From positions 1,397,501 to 1,461,500 of the forward strand of contig CANNCZ010000002.1 in the NCBI GenBank assembly GCA_947503275.1: a stretch of 64,000 nucleotides of DNA, read 5' to 3'. The notes under the pieces are model-generated. The model was given only the letters and a program-made list of their open reading frames with translations. It did not search any database and was not told the DNA's origin. Both the position numbers and the translations under genes were made by a program. Source of the stretch: an uncultured Erythrobacter sp. (GTDB lineage: Bacteria; Pseudomonadota; Alphaproteobacteria; Sphingomonadales; Sphingomonadaceae). This document shows positions 29,631 through 40,240 of this stretch, piece after piece (position 1 is the stretch's first letter; every line of letters starts with the position of its first letter).

Positions 29631-31502
29631 CTAGGCTGAGCGGATGCGGTCTAGAAAGGATTTGACCTGATCGTTCAGGGTCGCCGCTTGGCCTTCCAGC
29701 TCGGTGGAACTGGTGAGCACTTGTTTGGCCGCAGCGCCAGTGGAGAGCGATAGTTCTCGTACATCGTTGATATTGCCAGCGACTTTGTCTGTTCCCTGTG
29801 CGGCCATATCGATATTGCGGGCCAAATCCTGACCAGCGATCGATTGCTGATCAACCGCGGTTGCGATGGCGGTCGCGGTGCTTTCGAGGTCTTTCACTTG
29901 GCTTGCAATAGAGCGCAAAGCGGTGACGCTGGCTCCGGTGGAGTCCTGCATGGTGCGGATCTGTTCGGCGACCTCTTCTGTCGCGCGACTGGTACGCATG
30001 GCCAATTCCTTGACCTCACTTGCCACAACTGCAAACCCGCGACCCGCTTCGCCGCCGCGCGCCGCTTCGATTGAGGCGTTAAGCGCGAGAAGGTTGGTGC
30101 GTTGTGCGATGGTTTGGATCAGCTCGACAATCTGACCAACCTGCTCTGCGGAGGAGGATAGGGCGGAGATCGTCACATCCGCTTCTTCGGTGGCATCATT
30201 CGCTAATCGGGCGAGTTCGCTGGACGACGTCGCCTGCCGGCTAATTTCGCCGATAGACAGAGCAAATTCGTCGCTTGCCGCAGCGGCTGCGGTGGCGCCG
30301 ATATTGGCCTCTTCGATGAATTGCGCGAGATCGTTGGTCCGCCCGCTCGCATCTTCTGCCGTAGTCGCCATTGTGGTGGCCGTATGGCCCAATTCAGCGG
30401 ATGCCGAGGCGACCTTTTCAACCACTTCGCCAACAGTGCGTTCGAATTGCCATGCGACTTCGTCGAGCAGCTTGGATTTGCGCTCATCGGCTTGCTCGCG
30501 TTCAAGGTCGCGTTCAGCCTGAAGGCGGATCGTTTCCTCAGCGTGGTCGGCGCGTTCGCGTGCCCATACTTCAAGCTGTCGGTGGGAGCGCTTGAAAAGA
30601 CCGAGCGCGCGTAACATTGCCCCGATCTCATCCTTGCGATCGTGTCCAGCAATGGCAAACTCAACATCACCGCGCGCAAGCCGTGTCATTCCGTCGGTGA
30701 CTTCTTCAATTTTGCGAGAGAAATCATGGGAGAGGTAGCGCATGCCCAAATAGAGGACGCCTGTGGCGAGCACCGCCAAGGCGATCAAGATCATGATCAG
30801 AAAGCTGAAATAGGTGATCCCGGCATGCTTTGTATTCTCGCGCTCTGCGGCAAGTGTATCAGCCAATGCGCGGGTTGCCGCGACGGTGCTTTCACCGCGC
30901 TCGGCAAGACGTTGGCCAAGCGTAGAGACACGCTCTGGATCGGCATTTTGTGACTGTGCAGTGGTAACAGCGATGAACGCGGAATTGTATGTGGCCAATT
31001 CGGATCGCATGCGTCGAACCATGGGTAGAATGTCTGGCAGCGCGTCTGTGACGATGGTCTCCACGGCATCAATGCGTGCTTGTGCCGCTTCAAAACCGCT
31101 CTGCCGGCGTTCGAGAATGATGTCTTCGCCGACGAACAAGAAACGGGCTGAATTGTAGCGGAGATCACCGGCAATGCTACGCAGTTCGACCGCTTCATAG
31201 ACCGCATCGTTCAATCTTTCAGCCGCTGAATAGCGCAGCCACAATTCGCCAAGGCCAAGGCCCAAGACCAGCGACATAGCGAAGCCGATACCAAAGAAAG
31301 TGCCAAAAACTGCGTTGACTTTGCCACGCAGACTCAGGTTGCGGAACCACTGAAAGCGCTCGAGAAAGCTTCTTTTTGAGGCGAGCTGACCGTCTTCGTC
31401 GGTGGTAATGCCGGCGTCGGTACTTGCTTCTGGATCATTCTCAGCAGAAGGGCGGGACACTGCCGCTTCACTAGTCTGTTCGTGAAGCGTCATCATGTTC
31501 AT
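29631..31502 (-). CDS. Methyl-accepting chemotaxis protein
   Basis: A 623-residue chemoreceptor. An N-terminal cytosolic tail of about 55 residues precedes the first membrane helix ([20 protein letters not shown]). The periplasmic helical-bundle domain is about 150 residues, and the second helix is near residue 235 ([20 protein letters not shown]). A HAMP domain and the signalling domain follow, with the hairpin tip sequence [20 protein letters not shown] intact. The ATG at 31502 has a GGTGGG ribosome site; a TTG further up is rejected. It is the last gene of the chemotaxis cluster. Its signalling half is closely related to the next receptor's. Confidence 0.92.
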   Translation of the reverse strand: MNMMTLHEQTSEAAVSRPSAENDPEASTDAGITTDEDGQLASKRSFLERFQWFRNLSLRGKVNAVFGTFFGIGFAMSLVLGLGLGELWLRYSAAERLNDAVYEAVELRSIAGDLRYNSARFLFVGEDIILERRQSGFEAAQARIDAVETIVTDALPDILPMVRRMRSELATYNSAFIAVTTAQSQNADPERVSTLGQRLAERGESTVAATRALADTLAAERENTKHAGITYFSFLIMILIALAVLATGVLYLGMRYLSHDFSRKIEEVTDGMTRLARGDVEFAIAGHDRKDEIGAMLRALGLFKRSHRQLEVWARERADHAEETIRLQAERDLEREQADERKSKLLDEVAWQFERTVGEVVEKVASASAELGHTATTMATTAEDASGRTNDLAQFIEEANIGATAAAAASDEFALSIGEISRQATSSSELARLANDATEEADVTISALSSSAEQVGQIVELIQTIAQRTNLLALNASIEAARGGEAGRGFAVVASEVKELAMRTSRATEEVAEQIRTMQDSTGASVTALRSIASQVKDLESTATAIATAVDQQSIAGQDLARNIDMAAQGTDKVAGNINDVRELSLSTGAAAKQVLTSSTELEGQAATLNDQVKSFLDRIRSA

Positions 31503-31663
31503 TATTGTGCCCACCAAACGAAAAACTGGCCGCAAAGTGGCCCGGATCGCGGCTCTCCTCGTTGATTGAGAATAGGCGCGCGTTAAGCAAAGGTGTGAAG
31601 GAAAATCCTTAACAAACCCTTTTTTGCACGGGGGCTATTCCGCTCAAAAAGTGATCTTTGGAG

Positions 31664-33124
31664 TTAACCCTGACGCACTTTTTCAAGGAACGTGTTCACC
31701 TGACTTTTCAAAGTCGATGCCTGATCTTCAAGCGCGGATGAACTTGCCAGCACTTGGCTAGCGGCGGCACCGGTTGAAACCGATAATTCGTGCACTTCGG
31801 TAATGTGGCCAGCGACTTGATGCGTGCCGCGTGCGGCCAAGTCGATACTGTGCGCCAAATCCTGACCAGCGACCGATTGCTGATCGACTGCAGTGGCAAT
31901 TGAGATCGCGGTCGTTTCCAATTGCTGAACCTCAGTTGCGATCGAGCGTAGCGCGGTGACGCTTGCACCGGTTGTGTCCTGCATGGTGCGGATTTGCTCT
32001 GCTACACGCTCTGTTGCGCGGCTGGTTTGCATTGCGAGCTCTTTAACTTCGCTTGCCACGACGGCAAAGCCGCGCCCGGCCTCTCCACCGCGCGCCGCTT
32101 CAATTGAGGCGTTGAGCGCGAGCAGATTGGTACGTTGAGCGATGGTTTGGATCAGTTCGACCACTTCGCCCACTTGGCTGGCGGAATCTGACAATGCTGC
32201 CATTGTCGTATCGGCCTCATTTGCGCTGTTGGTCGCTTTGCGGGCAAGTTCAGCCGAAGAGGCTGCTTGTCGGCTAATCTCGCCAATCGACATGGCGAAT
32301 TCATCCGAGGCCGCTGCCGCGGCGGTTGCGCCTGCATTGGCATCTTCCATGGATATGGCGACATCCGATGTTTTGTTCGACGCCTGATCAGCCGAGGATG
32401 CCATCATGGTTGCTGTGGATTGCAGCTGGCTCGACGCGGCTGCGACGCCGCTGACCACATCGCCAACGGTGCGTTCAAATCGATCCGCAATCTCGCGCAA
32501 GGTATCCTCACGTTCGTGCTGGGCTTCTTCCAATTGCTCTTTCAATTGCGTTTGGAGTTCGAGTTCATTCTTAACGGCTTCAGCTCGTGCCTGATGCCTC
32601 AGCATAATCTTGACACCGGATTGTCGTATCTTCTCTGACACCAAAGCCAGCTGGCCATACTGGTCAGTGCGGGTGGTGTGCGGCACGACAACGTCAACGT
32701 CACCGTCTGCGATCCTCTCCAGACAGTCGATCAACTGTCCCGAGGCACCAATAACGTCGCTCTTGATCGCGCGGAAAAGCGCTATGCTAACAATCAGGCT
32801 CGCTACGACTGTAATGGCAATTGCCGTACGCAGCATGTTGATACGGTCAGTGACAGCCGCAAGTTCGACGCTGCCGGTGCTGTTGATTGCGGTAGAAATG
32901 GAACCAAGACCGAAAAATGCAATACAACCGGTTGCTGTGGCAATTGCGAGCGGGAGCACAACGGTCATCGCTACTTTTTGGCTCGTGCTGCGCTCGCGAT
33001 ACCATTGAGAGAACGGGTCAACACGTTCGTCATATCGCAGCGCGTCGGCGGATGGCTCCACGTTTACTGAGCTCGTGTCCAGATCGTCTGTGTCCGAAAA
33101 TTTAATAGCAGCTGGCGCGTTCAT
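31664..33124 (-). CDS. Methyl-accepting chemotaxis protein with minimal periplasmic part
   Basis: A 486-residue chemoreceptor. Two membrane helices near residues 53-75 and 97-117 are separated by only about 20-25 residues, so there is no true periplasmic sensor. HAMP-like and signalling domains follow, with the conserved tip [20 protein letters not shown]. Sensing is likely within the membrane or cytosol, or this is a relay receptor. Its start overlaps the end of the GGDEF-EAL gene as ATGA. Confidence 0.9.
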   Translation of the reverse strand: MNAPAAIKFSDTDDLDTSSVNVEPSADALRYDERVDPFSQWYRERSTSQKVAMTVVLPLAIATATGCIAFFGLGSISTAINSTGSVELAAVTDRINMLRTAIAITVVASLIVSIALFRAIKSDVIGASGQLIDCLERIADGDVDVVVPHTTRTDQYGQLALVSEKIRQSGVKIMLRHQARAEAVKNELELQTQLKEQLEEAQHEREDTLREIADRFERTVGDVVSGVAAASSQLQSTATMMASSADQASNKTSDVAISMEDANAGATAAAAASDEFAMSIGEISRQAASSAELARKATNSANEADTTMAALSDSASQVGEVVELIQTIAQRTNLLALNASIEAARGGEAGRGFAVVASEVKELAMQTSRATERVAEQIRTMQDTTGASVTALRSIATEVQQLETTAISIATAVDQQSVAGQDLAHSIDLAARGTHQVAGHITEVHELSVSTGAAASQVLASSSALEDQASTLKSQVNTFLEKVRQG

Positions 33125-34647
33125 GCCGCTTGCTCCCCTGTTAAGCTATGGTCGGATGAATTTTGCGCTGTGATCAGCGCGCTAATCTCGCTTGCGGGCA
33201 TGGCTTTGTAATACAGCCAACCCTGAATTTGGTCGCACCCGGCAAGGCGGACCATTTCGGCTTGTTCTTCAGTCTCAACGCCTTCGGCGGTGACGCCCAT
33301 TTCCAATGCACGGGCTAGTGCGACGCTGGATAGCATCATGGCGCGGCTGCCGTCATCTTGACCGGCTTCGACTACGAGGCTGCGGTCGAGTTTGAGTTTT
33401 TCAAAACGGAATTGGCGCAAGAACCCAATCGAAGCGTAGCCGGTGCCAAAGTCGTCCAGCGATATGCGTACACCAAATTCGCGGATTACGTTCAAGGCGC
33501 GCTCTGCAACCACTGGATCAAGCACGAGGCACGTCTCTGTCACTTCCAACTCAAGCCGATGCGCGGGAAAGCCAGTTTCTTCGAGGATTTCGCCCAGCTT
33601 GATTGGGAATTCTGGGTTGCGCAGCTGTGCCGCGGAAATGTTGACCGACAATGTGATGCCGTCCCATTGACCGGCCTGACGCACGGATTCCCGGAGCACC
33701 CACAAGCCGATAGGATTGATCAAGCCCGATTGCTCAGCCACCGGAATGAAGACATTGGGGCCGATTTTGGGTCCATTTTGACGGTCCCATCGCAGCAGCG
33801 CTTCGACAGCGACGATTTTACCCTGCCGTGCATCAACTAATGGCTGATAGGCGATGGCGAACTCGCCTTGTATCAATCCGTTGCGCAGATCATCTTCCAA
33901 TTCGCGTACGGCCTCGCGGCGTTGGTCGAATGTTTCATTGAACCAAGTGCAGCGCATTTTGCCGCCGCGCTTGGACATATACATCGCGACATCCGAACGC
34001 CGGAGCATTTCAGAGGACGGGACGCGGTTTTCTGCGGTGCTGCGAGCCAATCCGATGCTGGCACCGACGGTCATTGCCCGATCGCCGACATCAATGGGCG
34101 TTCTTAGCCGGTCGAGGAGTGAACGGGACAGCCCTTCGAGGATTGTGCCTGCAACGCGGCCATGCATGAACACCGCAAATTCGTCTCCGCCCAAGCGGTA
34201 GCAGGTCGCTTCCTTACCGAAGACTTCTTGCAATATCTGTGCGCATTGCTGGATCAACTGATCGCCAACTGTGTGGCCATAATGATCGTTGATCTGTTTG
34301 AAGCTGTCGAGATCGATCAGCGCAATCGCGATTTCATCATCGGTTTGCGAATGCAGATCCATGTCTTTGCGCAAAGCGCGGCGATTGGGCAACTGGCTCA
34401 GCGTATCTGTCTGGTTCAAGCTTTCCAGCTCACGGATGCTGGCGATGCCGTTTCGGCTCAAAAAGAATATCGTCGCAGCATAGATCAATGCGCCTGCGAT
34501 CAGCAACGCCATGGGAGAAGCAAACGCGAGCGTGTTGCTAGCCGAAATGACCCAAGCAACCCCTGCGAAAATAACTGTGAGTGTGACAAGTGGTGCGAGC
34601 ACTAGCCATGTTGCCGTCAGACGTAGAGGTTTTCTGAATTCGGGCAC
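33121..34647 (-). CDS. GGDEF-EAL cyclic-di-GMP enzyme
   Basis: A 508-residue protein with two membrane helices at the N-terminus (residues 12-33 and 42-65). The GGDEF domain has an intact active site, [10 protein letters not shown], near residue 152. The EAL domain has AVEALLRWD, then [10 protein letters not shown] and [12 protein letters not shown] near the end, so the metal- and substrate-binding residues look intact. It could both make and break c-di-GMP. The start is a GTG with an AAGGA site. Its place between cheR and the receptors links the second messenger to taxis. Confidence 0.92.
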   Translation of the reverse strand: MPEFRKPLRLTATWLVLAPLVTLTVIFAGVAWVISASNTLAFASPMALLIAGALIYAATIFFLSRNGIASIRELESLNQTDTLSQLPNRRALRKDMDLHSQTDDEIAIALIDLDSFKQINDHYGHTVGDQLIQQCAQILQEVFGKEATCYRLGGDEFAVFMHGRVAGTILEGLSRSLLDRLRTPIDVGDRAMTVGASIGLARSTAENRVPSSEMLRRSDVAMYMSKRGGKMRCTWFNETFDQRREAVRELEDDLRNGLIQGEFAIAYQPLVDARQGKIVAVEALLRWDRQNGPKIGPNVFIPVAEQSGLINPIGLWVLRESVRQAGQWDGITLSVNISAAQLRNPEFPIKLGEILEETGFPAHRLELEVTETCLVLDPVVAERALNVIREFGVRISLDDFGTGYASIGFLRQFRFEKLKLDRSLVVEAGQDDGSRAMMLSSVALARALEMGVTAEGVETEEQAEMVRLAGCDQIQGWLYYKAMPASEISALITAQNSSDHSLTGEQAA

Positions 34648-34795
34648 TACGGTTCCTTTTATCGCGCGCAGGCACGGGCTTTTGACCTTCGACTTTCCTA
34701 AAGAACAATGGCTAACGTTTGGTAAAAGCTCAGAGCTTTCCCCTAGGTGCTGCGCTTCTCAAATCCAGTAACTCGCCACGTAGCAGCGGGCCGTG

Positions 34796-35635
34796 TTAAG
34801 CGGCGCGACTCTCATTCTGGAAAATGCTAATACGCTTTTCTGAAGGGACGAGTTCTTTGGTGTGGCCAATCGCTGTTTCACCTGCGCCCAGCATCAGGAA
34901 ACCGTCATGCGCCATTGCGCCCGCCAGCCGCTGAAACGCGGATGCGCGTTTCTCTCGATCAAAATAGAGCAGGACATTGCGGCACAGAATCAGGTCAAAC
35001 TTCTGGCGTCCCGGGGGCTGAGTTAAGATGTTGTGTTGTTGGAAGCGGGTGATGGATCGGACATGATCACGGATCTGCCAACCATCGGGTGTTTCATCAA
35101 AGTGGCGCAGCATCTGTGCAACGCCAAGCCCGCGCTGAACTTCAAATTGACTGTATAGACCATTACGCGCGGCGCGGATTGCGCGGTGTGATACATCAGT
35201 GCCCAGAATATCGATGGTCCAACCGCGCCATTTGTCCTTCTGATCCTCGAACAGCATGGCGAGCGAGTGGACTTCTTGGCCCGTAGAGCATCCAGCACAC
35301 CAGATCGAAATCCGCCTAGTGTGAGCCCGGCGTTCAGCCAATGCAGGCAGGATGTCCTCAGGGATCTGATCGAAGGTTGGTTTGTCGCGGAAAAAATAGG
35401 TCTCGTTGTTCAACAAGGCTTCGACGACGTCGATTGAGAGGTCCTGATCGCCAGCTCTGCGGCTAGGCGCATCGAGCATACAGACGAGTTGGTCGATATT
35501 GCTGATGCCATTTTCGCGAAAGACACCAGACAGTGCGCTGGCAACGCGCCAGCGACGACTTTCTGTGAGTTGTTGGCCCGTATGCGCGGTCAGTAGGTCC
35601 GCGATAATCTGGTGGGAGGCTTCGCTGACTTCCAT
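34796..35635 (-). CDS. cheR: CheR chemoreceptor glutamate methyltransferase
   Basis: A 279-residue enzyme that methylates receptor glutamates using SAM. It has the N-terminal helical domain and the Rossmann SAM-binding motif (SIWCAGCSTGQEVHSLAMLF), followed by LGTDVSHRAIRAAR and the ICRNVLLYFDRE motif near the end, all typical of CheR. The ATG at 35635 is preferred; a TTG at 35680 would overlap cheB by 38 bp. Adaptation partner of cheB directly upstream. Confidence 0.93.
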   Translation of the reverse strand: MEVSEASHQIIADLLTAHTGQQLTESRRWRVASALSGVFRENGISNIDQLVCMLDAPSRRAGDQDLSIDVVEALLNNETYFFRDKPTFDQIPEDILPALAERRAHTRRISIWCAGCSTGQEVHSLAMLFEDQKDKWRGWTIDILGTDVSHRAIRAARNGLYSQFEVQRGLGVAQMLRHFDETPDGWQIRDHVRSITRFQQHNILTQPPGRQKFDLILCRNVLLYFDREKRASAFQRLAGAMAHDGFLMLGAGETAIGHTKELVPSEKRISIFQNESRAA

Positions 35636-35642
35636 ATCGAGA

Positions 35643-36818
35643 TCAGGCCGCTGAATCAGCGGAAGCGGATGCGCCAGCAAAGTTCTCCATCAGTGCCGAA
35701 GCCAAGTCAGCGGGAGAGGCGACGAAACTGGTCAAGCCAGCTTTTGCCACGGCGCCCGGCATGCCCCACACTGCACTTGTATCGGCATCTTGAGCCCAAA
35801 CCGAACCGCCTGCAGCGGCAAGCAATTTAGCGCCTTCAACGCCGTCGCGGCCCATGCCGGACAGAATCACGGCGAGCGCGCGCCCTTCGCAAACATCGGC
35901 GACGCTGGCGAGCATCGGGTCAACCGACGGCAGGCAGCCACTCGCAACGGGTTCTGCAAGCACTTTGGTGATTAGGCGGTCGCCCATTCGGCGCAGGACC
36001 ATATGGCCATGCCCGGTCGCAATTGCGATTTCGCCTTTGCAAATCTCTGTGCCTTCATCCGCAATGTGCGTGACACGGCCACTGGCAGTCTCAATTTGCC
36101 GGGCAAAGACCGGGATGAATGAGCTGGGCAGATGTTGAGTTATCAAGATCGGCAGATCAAACGCCGGCGTCAATGCGCGCAGCATGACATTGATACCGTG
36201 GATGCCGCCGGTCGATGCGCCGATAGCCAAGACCTGAGGCCGCTTAGCCCGGTACTGTATTTGCGGGCTAGCGGTGGCGCCTTTCGCCTTGCGATCTGCG
36301 CCTTTTGCATCGCCTTCGCTTGATCCAAGTGCGCGAATTTTTGCCAACAATTGGCTGCGATATTTTTCGTTAAACCCGCCGGGACGCGGCTTGAGCATCG
36401 TGTCCGCTGCGCCTTGTGAAAGCGCTTTCACAGTGGCCTCTGCGCCATCTTCCGTGAGCGAAGAGACGACCATGACCTGTGTCTGTGGAGCGGCTTTCAG
36501 GATGGAGGGTAAGGCTTCGAGTCCGCCCATTCCCGGCATTTCCAGGTCAAGCAGGATAACATCGATCGGTTCTCTAAGCGTCCCGTTTTCTTTGCCAATC
36601 GCCTCAAGCTGAGCAATTCCGCGTTCTGCGCTGCTCGCAGTGCCAGCGACCACCATGCTGGGGTCGCTTTCGACCATGCGTTTGAAAATCGTGCGCACAG
36701 TCAGCGAGTCATCGATCAGCATAACCTGAATCGCATCAGCTAACTTAGCGGGCTTCTTGTCCACACTTGCTGGTGCCGATCTCAACAATCGGGACGGTGA
36801 TGATGTCGGCGCGTTCAC
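35643..36818 (-). CDS. cheB: CheB chemoreceptor methylesterase
   Basis: A 391-residue response regulator-methylesterase. The receiver domain (30-150) has phospho-acceptor Asp91 in LLDLEMPGMGG. The C-terminal methylesterase domain (200-385) shows the catalytic Ser (AIGASTGG), His (ITQHLP) and Asp (SGMGRDG). It removes receptor methyl groups when phosphorylated by CheA. The GTG start overlaps the cheY stop as GTGA. Confidence 0.95.
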   Translation of the reverse strand: MNAPTSSPSRLLRSAPASVDKKPAKLADAIQVMLIDDSLTVRTIFKRMVESDPSMVVAGTASSAERGIAQLEAIGKENGTLREPIDVILLDLEMPGMGGLEALPSILKAAPQTQVMVVSSLTEDGAEATVKALSQGAADTMLKPRPGGFNEKYRSQLLAKIRALGSSEGDAKGADRKAKGATASPQIQYRAKRPQVLAIGASTGGIHGINVMLRALTPAFDLPILITQHLPSSFIPVFARQIETASGRVTHIADEGTEICKGEIAIATGHGHMVLRRMGDRLITKVLAEPVASGCLPSVDPMLASVADVCEGRALAVILSGMGRDGVEGAKLLAAAGGSVWAQDADTSAVWGMPGAVAKAGLTSFVASPADLASALMENFAGASASADSAA

Positions 36819-37180
36819 GCGAAGCCAACCAACTGCAACTTGATTTGGAGTGTTTCGTGATCGAACGGTTTCATCACGTATTCGTCTGCGCCGGCACTGA
36901 TGGCTTCGCGGATATGCGCAACGTCATTTTCTGTGGTGCAGAACACGACCTTGGGTTTGTCACCGTCGGGTCGTTTTCGCAGCTGTGTGATGAATTCGAT
37001 GCCGGTCATAACCGGCATGTTCCAATCGAGCAGAACCACATCAGGCATATGCGCGGCACAGGCCTCAAGTCCCAATTGGCCGTTTTCTGCCTCGTTTACC
37101 GAAAAGCCGAGTGTTTCGAGGATATGCCGCGATACCTTGCGGATCACTCGGGAATCATCGACGATTAGGCACGTTTTCAT
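36815..37180 (-). CDS. cheY: CheY-like single-domain response regulator
   Basis: A 121-residue receiver with acidic pair VDDS, phospho-acceptor Asp52 (LLDWNMP), Thr in CTTEN and Lys in MKPFD. It carries the chemotaxis signal from CheA to the motor, or serves as a phosphate sink. A GGATCC-type ribosome site precedes the ATG. No flagellar genes are in this window. Confidence 0.93.
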   Translation of the reverse strand: MKTCLIVDDSRVIRKVSRHILETLGFSVNEAENGQLGLEACAAHMPDVVLLDWNMPVMTGIEFITQLRKRPDGDKPKVVFCTTENDVAHIREAISAGADEYVMKPFDHETLQIKLQLVGFA

Positions 37181-37267
37181 TGCGGATCCTTTGAGTCTAG
37201 TTCTTTGATCCAGTGCGACCTGACAATCAGAACCCGATTGGCTTAGGGTCAGAAGGTAAGTTTTCGA

Positions 37268-37711
37268 TTAAGCCGCAGTATCGAGTGTTTCCGGACCCGC
37301 GATCAGCGCAGCAAGGTCGATCCGCAAAGCGGGACCGATGCGCGTTTCGATCATGCCGGTCGCAACCCGCGACCACTCGGGACCAAATCCGCCGGGAACT
37401 GTGTCTGTATCGCCCATCGCAACCGTGATCTCTTCGATGGAGTCGATCCGAAGTGCATAAGAATATCCAGCGACTTCGACCACAATCGCTCTGTGGTCGC
37501 ATTCCCACGCGGCCGGATCAAAGCCCATCGCACAGCGGCAATCTATGACTGTTAGTGCTTGACTGCGCATGGCAGTGATCCCTGCGATAAAGGCAGGCGC
37601 ACGCGGTACAGGCGTAATCGCACCGATCTCAATCACGGATTGGACATCATGCGCGCTAAATGCGCAGCGACGTCCGGCGATCTGAGCCATGACTAACAGG
37701 TCTTCCATCAC
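37268..37711 (-). CDS. cheW: CheW-like coupling protein
   Basis: A 147-residue CheW domain that couples receptors to CheA. It shows the usual strand order, including SVIEIGAITPVPRAPAFIAG and a late region with AIVVEVAGYSYALRIDSIEE. The GTG start at 37711 overlaps the cheA stop; an ATG one codon later is equally possible. An 87-bp gap to cheY is the widest break between cheA and cheR. Confidence 0.88.
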   Translation of the reverse strand: MMEDLLVMAQIAGRRCAFSAHDVQSVIEIGAITPVPRAPAFIAGITAMRSQALTVIDCRCAMGFDPAAWECDHRAIVVEVAGYSYALRIDSIEEITVAMGDTDTVPGGFGPEWSRVATGMIETRIGPALRIDLAALIAGPETLDTAA

Positions 37712-40137
37712 CCTCTCCCTCCAACAGCTCGCGCGTTGCGCAATGCATCGATCAAGCCTTCGCGATCATAACGATAGATTGTGTCGGCATTTTTGCCCGC
37801 ATCCGGTACATCGCGCAGACGGATAACAGGCGTGTCAAAACCTATATCGAGCGCCAGTGCGGCCTCATATTCATCGTCAAACCAGATCGCGACGTCCTCT
37901 TGCTCATCGCTGTCATCGGCGATGGCATATCCAGCTGTGGCGACCAGCGGACCAAGGATCGTGCGGGCCCAATCGGTGTCGGGTAGGCGGCAAACGGGCT
38001 TGGCCGCTGCAGTGGAAGCTTCGCCAAACCGGGCGAACACTGCGTGCCCATCCATCAGGGCAACCGTTTCCCCTTCGACCAGCGTGATCGCTTCGACCAG
38101 AGGATCATCTCCAGCCGGTTTGAGGTCTTCGGTCAGCAGAGCCGCATCATCAATCGCGTGCACAGCATAGAGCACTTCGCACGCACCGTCGGTCAGGCGC
38201 AGCAGGCGCACTTTGTCGGTTGTGACAGGGCCATCGGGTAAGCCAATCAGCGGTAGGATAACCCCATCGATCACAGCGCGTGGAGCGTCGCCTGATAGGT
38301 CGATGGCCGAAGGCAGAGCGGTCTCGATGCGCTGCACCAATTCTAGCCTGATCGCACGGCGACGGCCAAACAGGTCGGTGAAGAGCATCGCGCGGCAAGT
38401 GTCCTGCGCTTTTTCCTTCTGCTCGTCCTGAGCCGCCTTCAGCACGCGGCCACGGGCATCCGAAACAAGTTCATACTGACCGGCAATATTGGTCACATCC
38501 AATAACAACACAGGCTGGCCATCGTCGAGCAGGGTTGAGCCTGCATAGAGGCCGTTTTTCATAACAGCAGGCGACAGCGGCTTGACCACCAGATCACCGT
38601 GCGAATGGATACCGTCCACGGCCAGCGCGAACAGGTCGCCGCTCGCCAGACGGAGCATCACCATTGTGTGCTGACCCTCATCAATCTTGTCATCGGGTAG
38701 AGTGAGCACGTCGGTCAGCATCAGGCATGGCACACGCGCGCCGCGAAAGGTGACAAGTGCGGTCTCACCAACGCGGGTGAAATCGAGCGCTTTAGAAGAG
38801 GCGTGAATGATCTCTTCAACATAGCTTTGCGGGATAGCAAAACGCTGCTGTGAACATTCGACAGTCAGGCCAGCGATAATCGACAAAGTGAGCGGGATTT
38901 GCAGGGTAAACAGCGTGCCAACACCCAACGTGCTGGACACTTTGATGCTGCCGCCGACCTTTTCAATATTCTCGCGAACCACATCAAGGCCGACGCCACG
39001 ACCAGAGACATTGCTGACCTGATCGGCAGTTGAAAAGCCGGGTTCAAAGATCAGTTGTAAGATTTTCTCGCGTGTCATCCCAGCGCGGTCGGCGGGCGCA
39101 ACAAGTCCGGTCGCAACAGCTTTGTCTGCGATCCGGTCCACATCAAGGCCTCCACCATCATCGCTGACGACGATGGAGATTGTGTTGCCGGATTGGCGCG
39201 CGGCAATAGACAGCATGCCGATTTCGCGCTTGCCATTGGCCAATCTGTCGCTGGGCTTTTCAATTCCGTGATCGATCGCATTGCGGATGATATGCGTCAT
39301 CGGATCGCGTATCATCTCGATCATTTCACGGTCGAGTTCAACGTCGCCGCCTTCCAGATCGATCATCACCTGTTTGCCAAGTTCTGAGGAAAGATCTCGG
39401 GCGAGGCGGGGGAGGGCGCTGAAGAGGGTCTCGATGCGCTGCATCCGCATCCGGGTGATCGCATCACGCACATCGGCAAGTATCGTGGTCAGCCGCTCAA
39501 ATGGGCCGTCAATTGTAGGCTGAGTGCCAGCCTGACGCAGGCGATGTGCCAGATCGTTGCGAGCCAACACCATGTCGGACACACCGCTCATCACCCGGTC
39601 AAGCAGGTCGACGGGCAGGCGGATGGAACGTTGCGTTACGGGCGCTTCGACTTTCTTGGGTTCAGACAGGTCAGATTGACCGTCCTCGCTGTCATCCAAC
39701 AGAGCACTTGCCGGTTCGTGCACAGGGGTCTGCTCAGTCGGCGGGTTTGGCGCAGGTTCGATGGGATGTCCGTCTTCGTTAAGAGCTGCGATCAGATCGT
39801 CGTCGTCACCATCGCCCAGCTCTTCACCTGCTTCGATGGAGTTTACCATCAACACAATTCGGTCGATGACCGCCAACACGGCCGTCACCAGTGCAGCGTC
39901 GGGATCACGCTTGCCGCTGCGGCAATCGGCCAGCGCGTCTTCGGCAGCATGGCTAAGTGCAGCCAATCGAGGAAAGTCGAAGAAGCCGCAATTGCCTTTA
40001 ACCGTGTGAACAAAGCGGAAGATGGTATCGAGGCGCGCGCGATCCGTCGGATCAGCTTCCCAAGCGATAATCTCGCCCTCGCTGGCCTCCAACATCTCCC
40101 GTGTTTCTGCGACGAAATCCGCCAGCAGGTCATCCAT
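37708..40137 (-). CDS. cheA: CheA chemotaxis histidine kinase
   Basis: An 809-residue kinase. The N-terminal Hpt domain has phospho-accepting His44 (FVHTVKGNCGFF). A linker, the dimerisation helices and the HATPase domain follow (HIIRNAIDHGIE, DDGGGLD, GRGVGLDVV). A CheW domain covers about 410-550. The C-terminus is unusual: about 560-690 is a second, weaker CheW-like domain, and about 700-809 looks like a receiver domain whose acidic pair and phospho-site are not recognisable. There is no clear CheY-binding P2 domain. It is the first gene of the operon. Confidence 0.94.
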   Translation of the reverse strand: MDDLLADFVAETREMLEASEGEIIAWEADPTDRARLDTIFRFVHTVKGNCGFFDFPRLAALSHAAEDALADCRSGKRDPDAALVTAVLAVIDRIVLMVNSIEAGEELGDGDDDDLIAALNEDGHPIEPAPNPPTEQTPVHEPASALLDDSEDGQSDLSEPKKVEAPVTQRSIRLPVDLLDRVMSGVSDMVLARNDLAHRLRQAGTQPTIDGPFERLTTILADVRDAITRMRMQRIETLFSALPRLARDLSSELGKQVMIDLEGGDVELDREMIEMIRDPMTHIIRNAIDHGIEKPSDRLANGKREIGMLSIAARQSGNTISIVVSDDGGGLDVDRIADKAVATGLVAPADRAGMTREKILQLIFEPGFSTADQVSNVSGRGVGLDVVRENIEKVGGSIKVSSTLGVGTLFTLQIPLTLSIIAGLTVECSQQRFAIPQSYVEEIIHASSKALDFTRVGETALVTFRGARVPCLMLTDVLTLPDDKIDEGQHTMVMLRLASGDLFALAVDGIHSHGDLVVKPLSPAVMKNGLYAGSTLLDDGQPVLLLDVTNIAGQYELVSDARGRVLKAAQDEQKEKAQDTCRAMLFTDLFGRRRAIRLELVQRIETALPSAIDLSGDAPRAVIDGVILPLIGLPDGPVTTDKVRLLRLTDGACEVLYAVHAIDDAALLTEDLKPAGDDPLVEAITLVEGETVALMDGHAVFARFGEASTAAAKPVCRLPDTDWARTILGPLVATAGYAIADDSDEQEDVAIWFDDEYEAALALDIGFDTPVIRLRDVPDAGKNADTIYRYDREGLIDALRNARAVGGRG

Positions 40138-40240
40138 GACGCTTATGCCCCTTTTTCAATCAGGGACAGCTATGAAGCGGGATGGTTAACGAAAGCCTAG
40201 CGCGCGCTCGAAAGGTTCCTGAACAACTGCGCGCGAAGGG

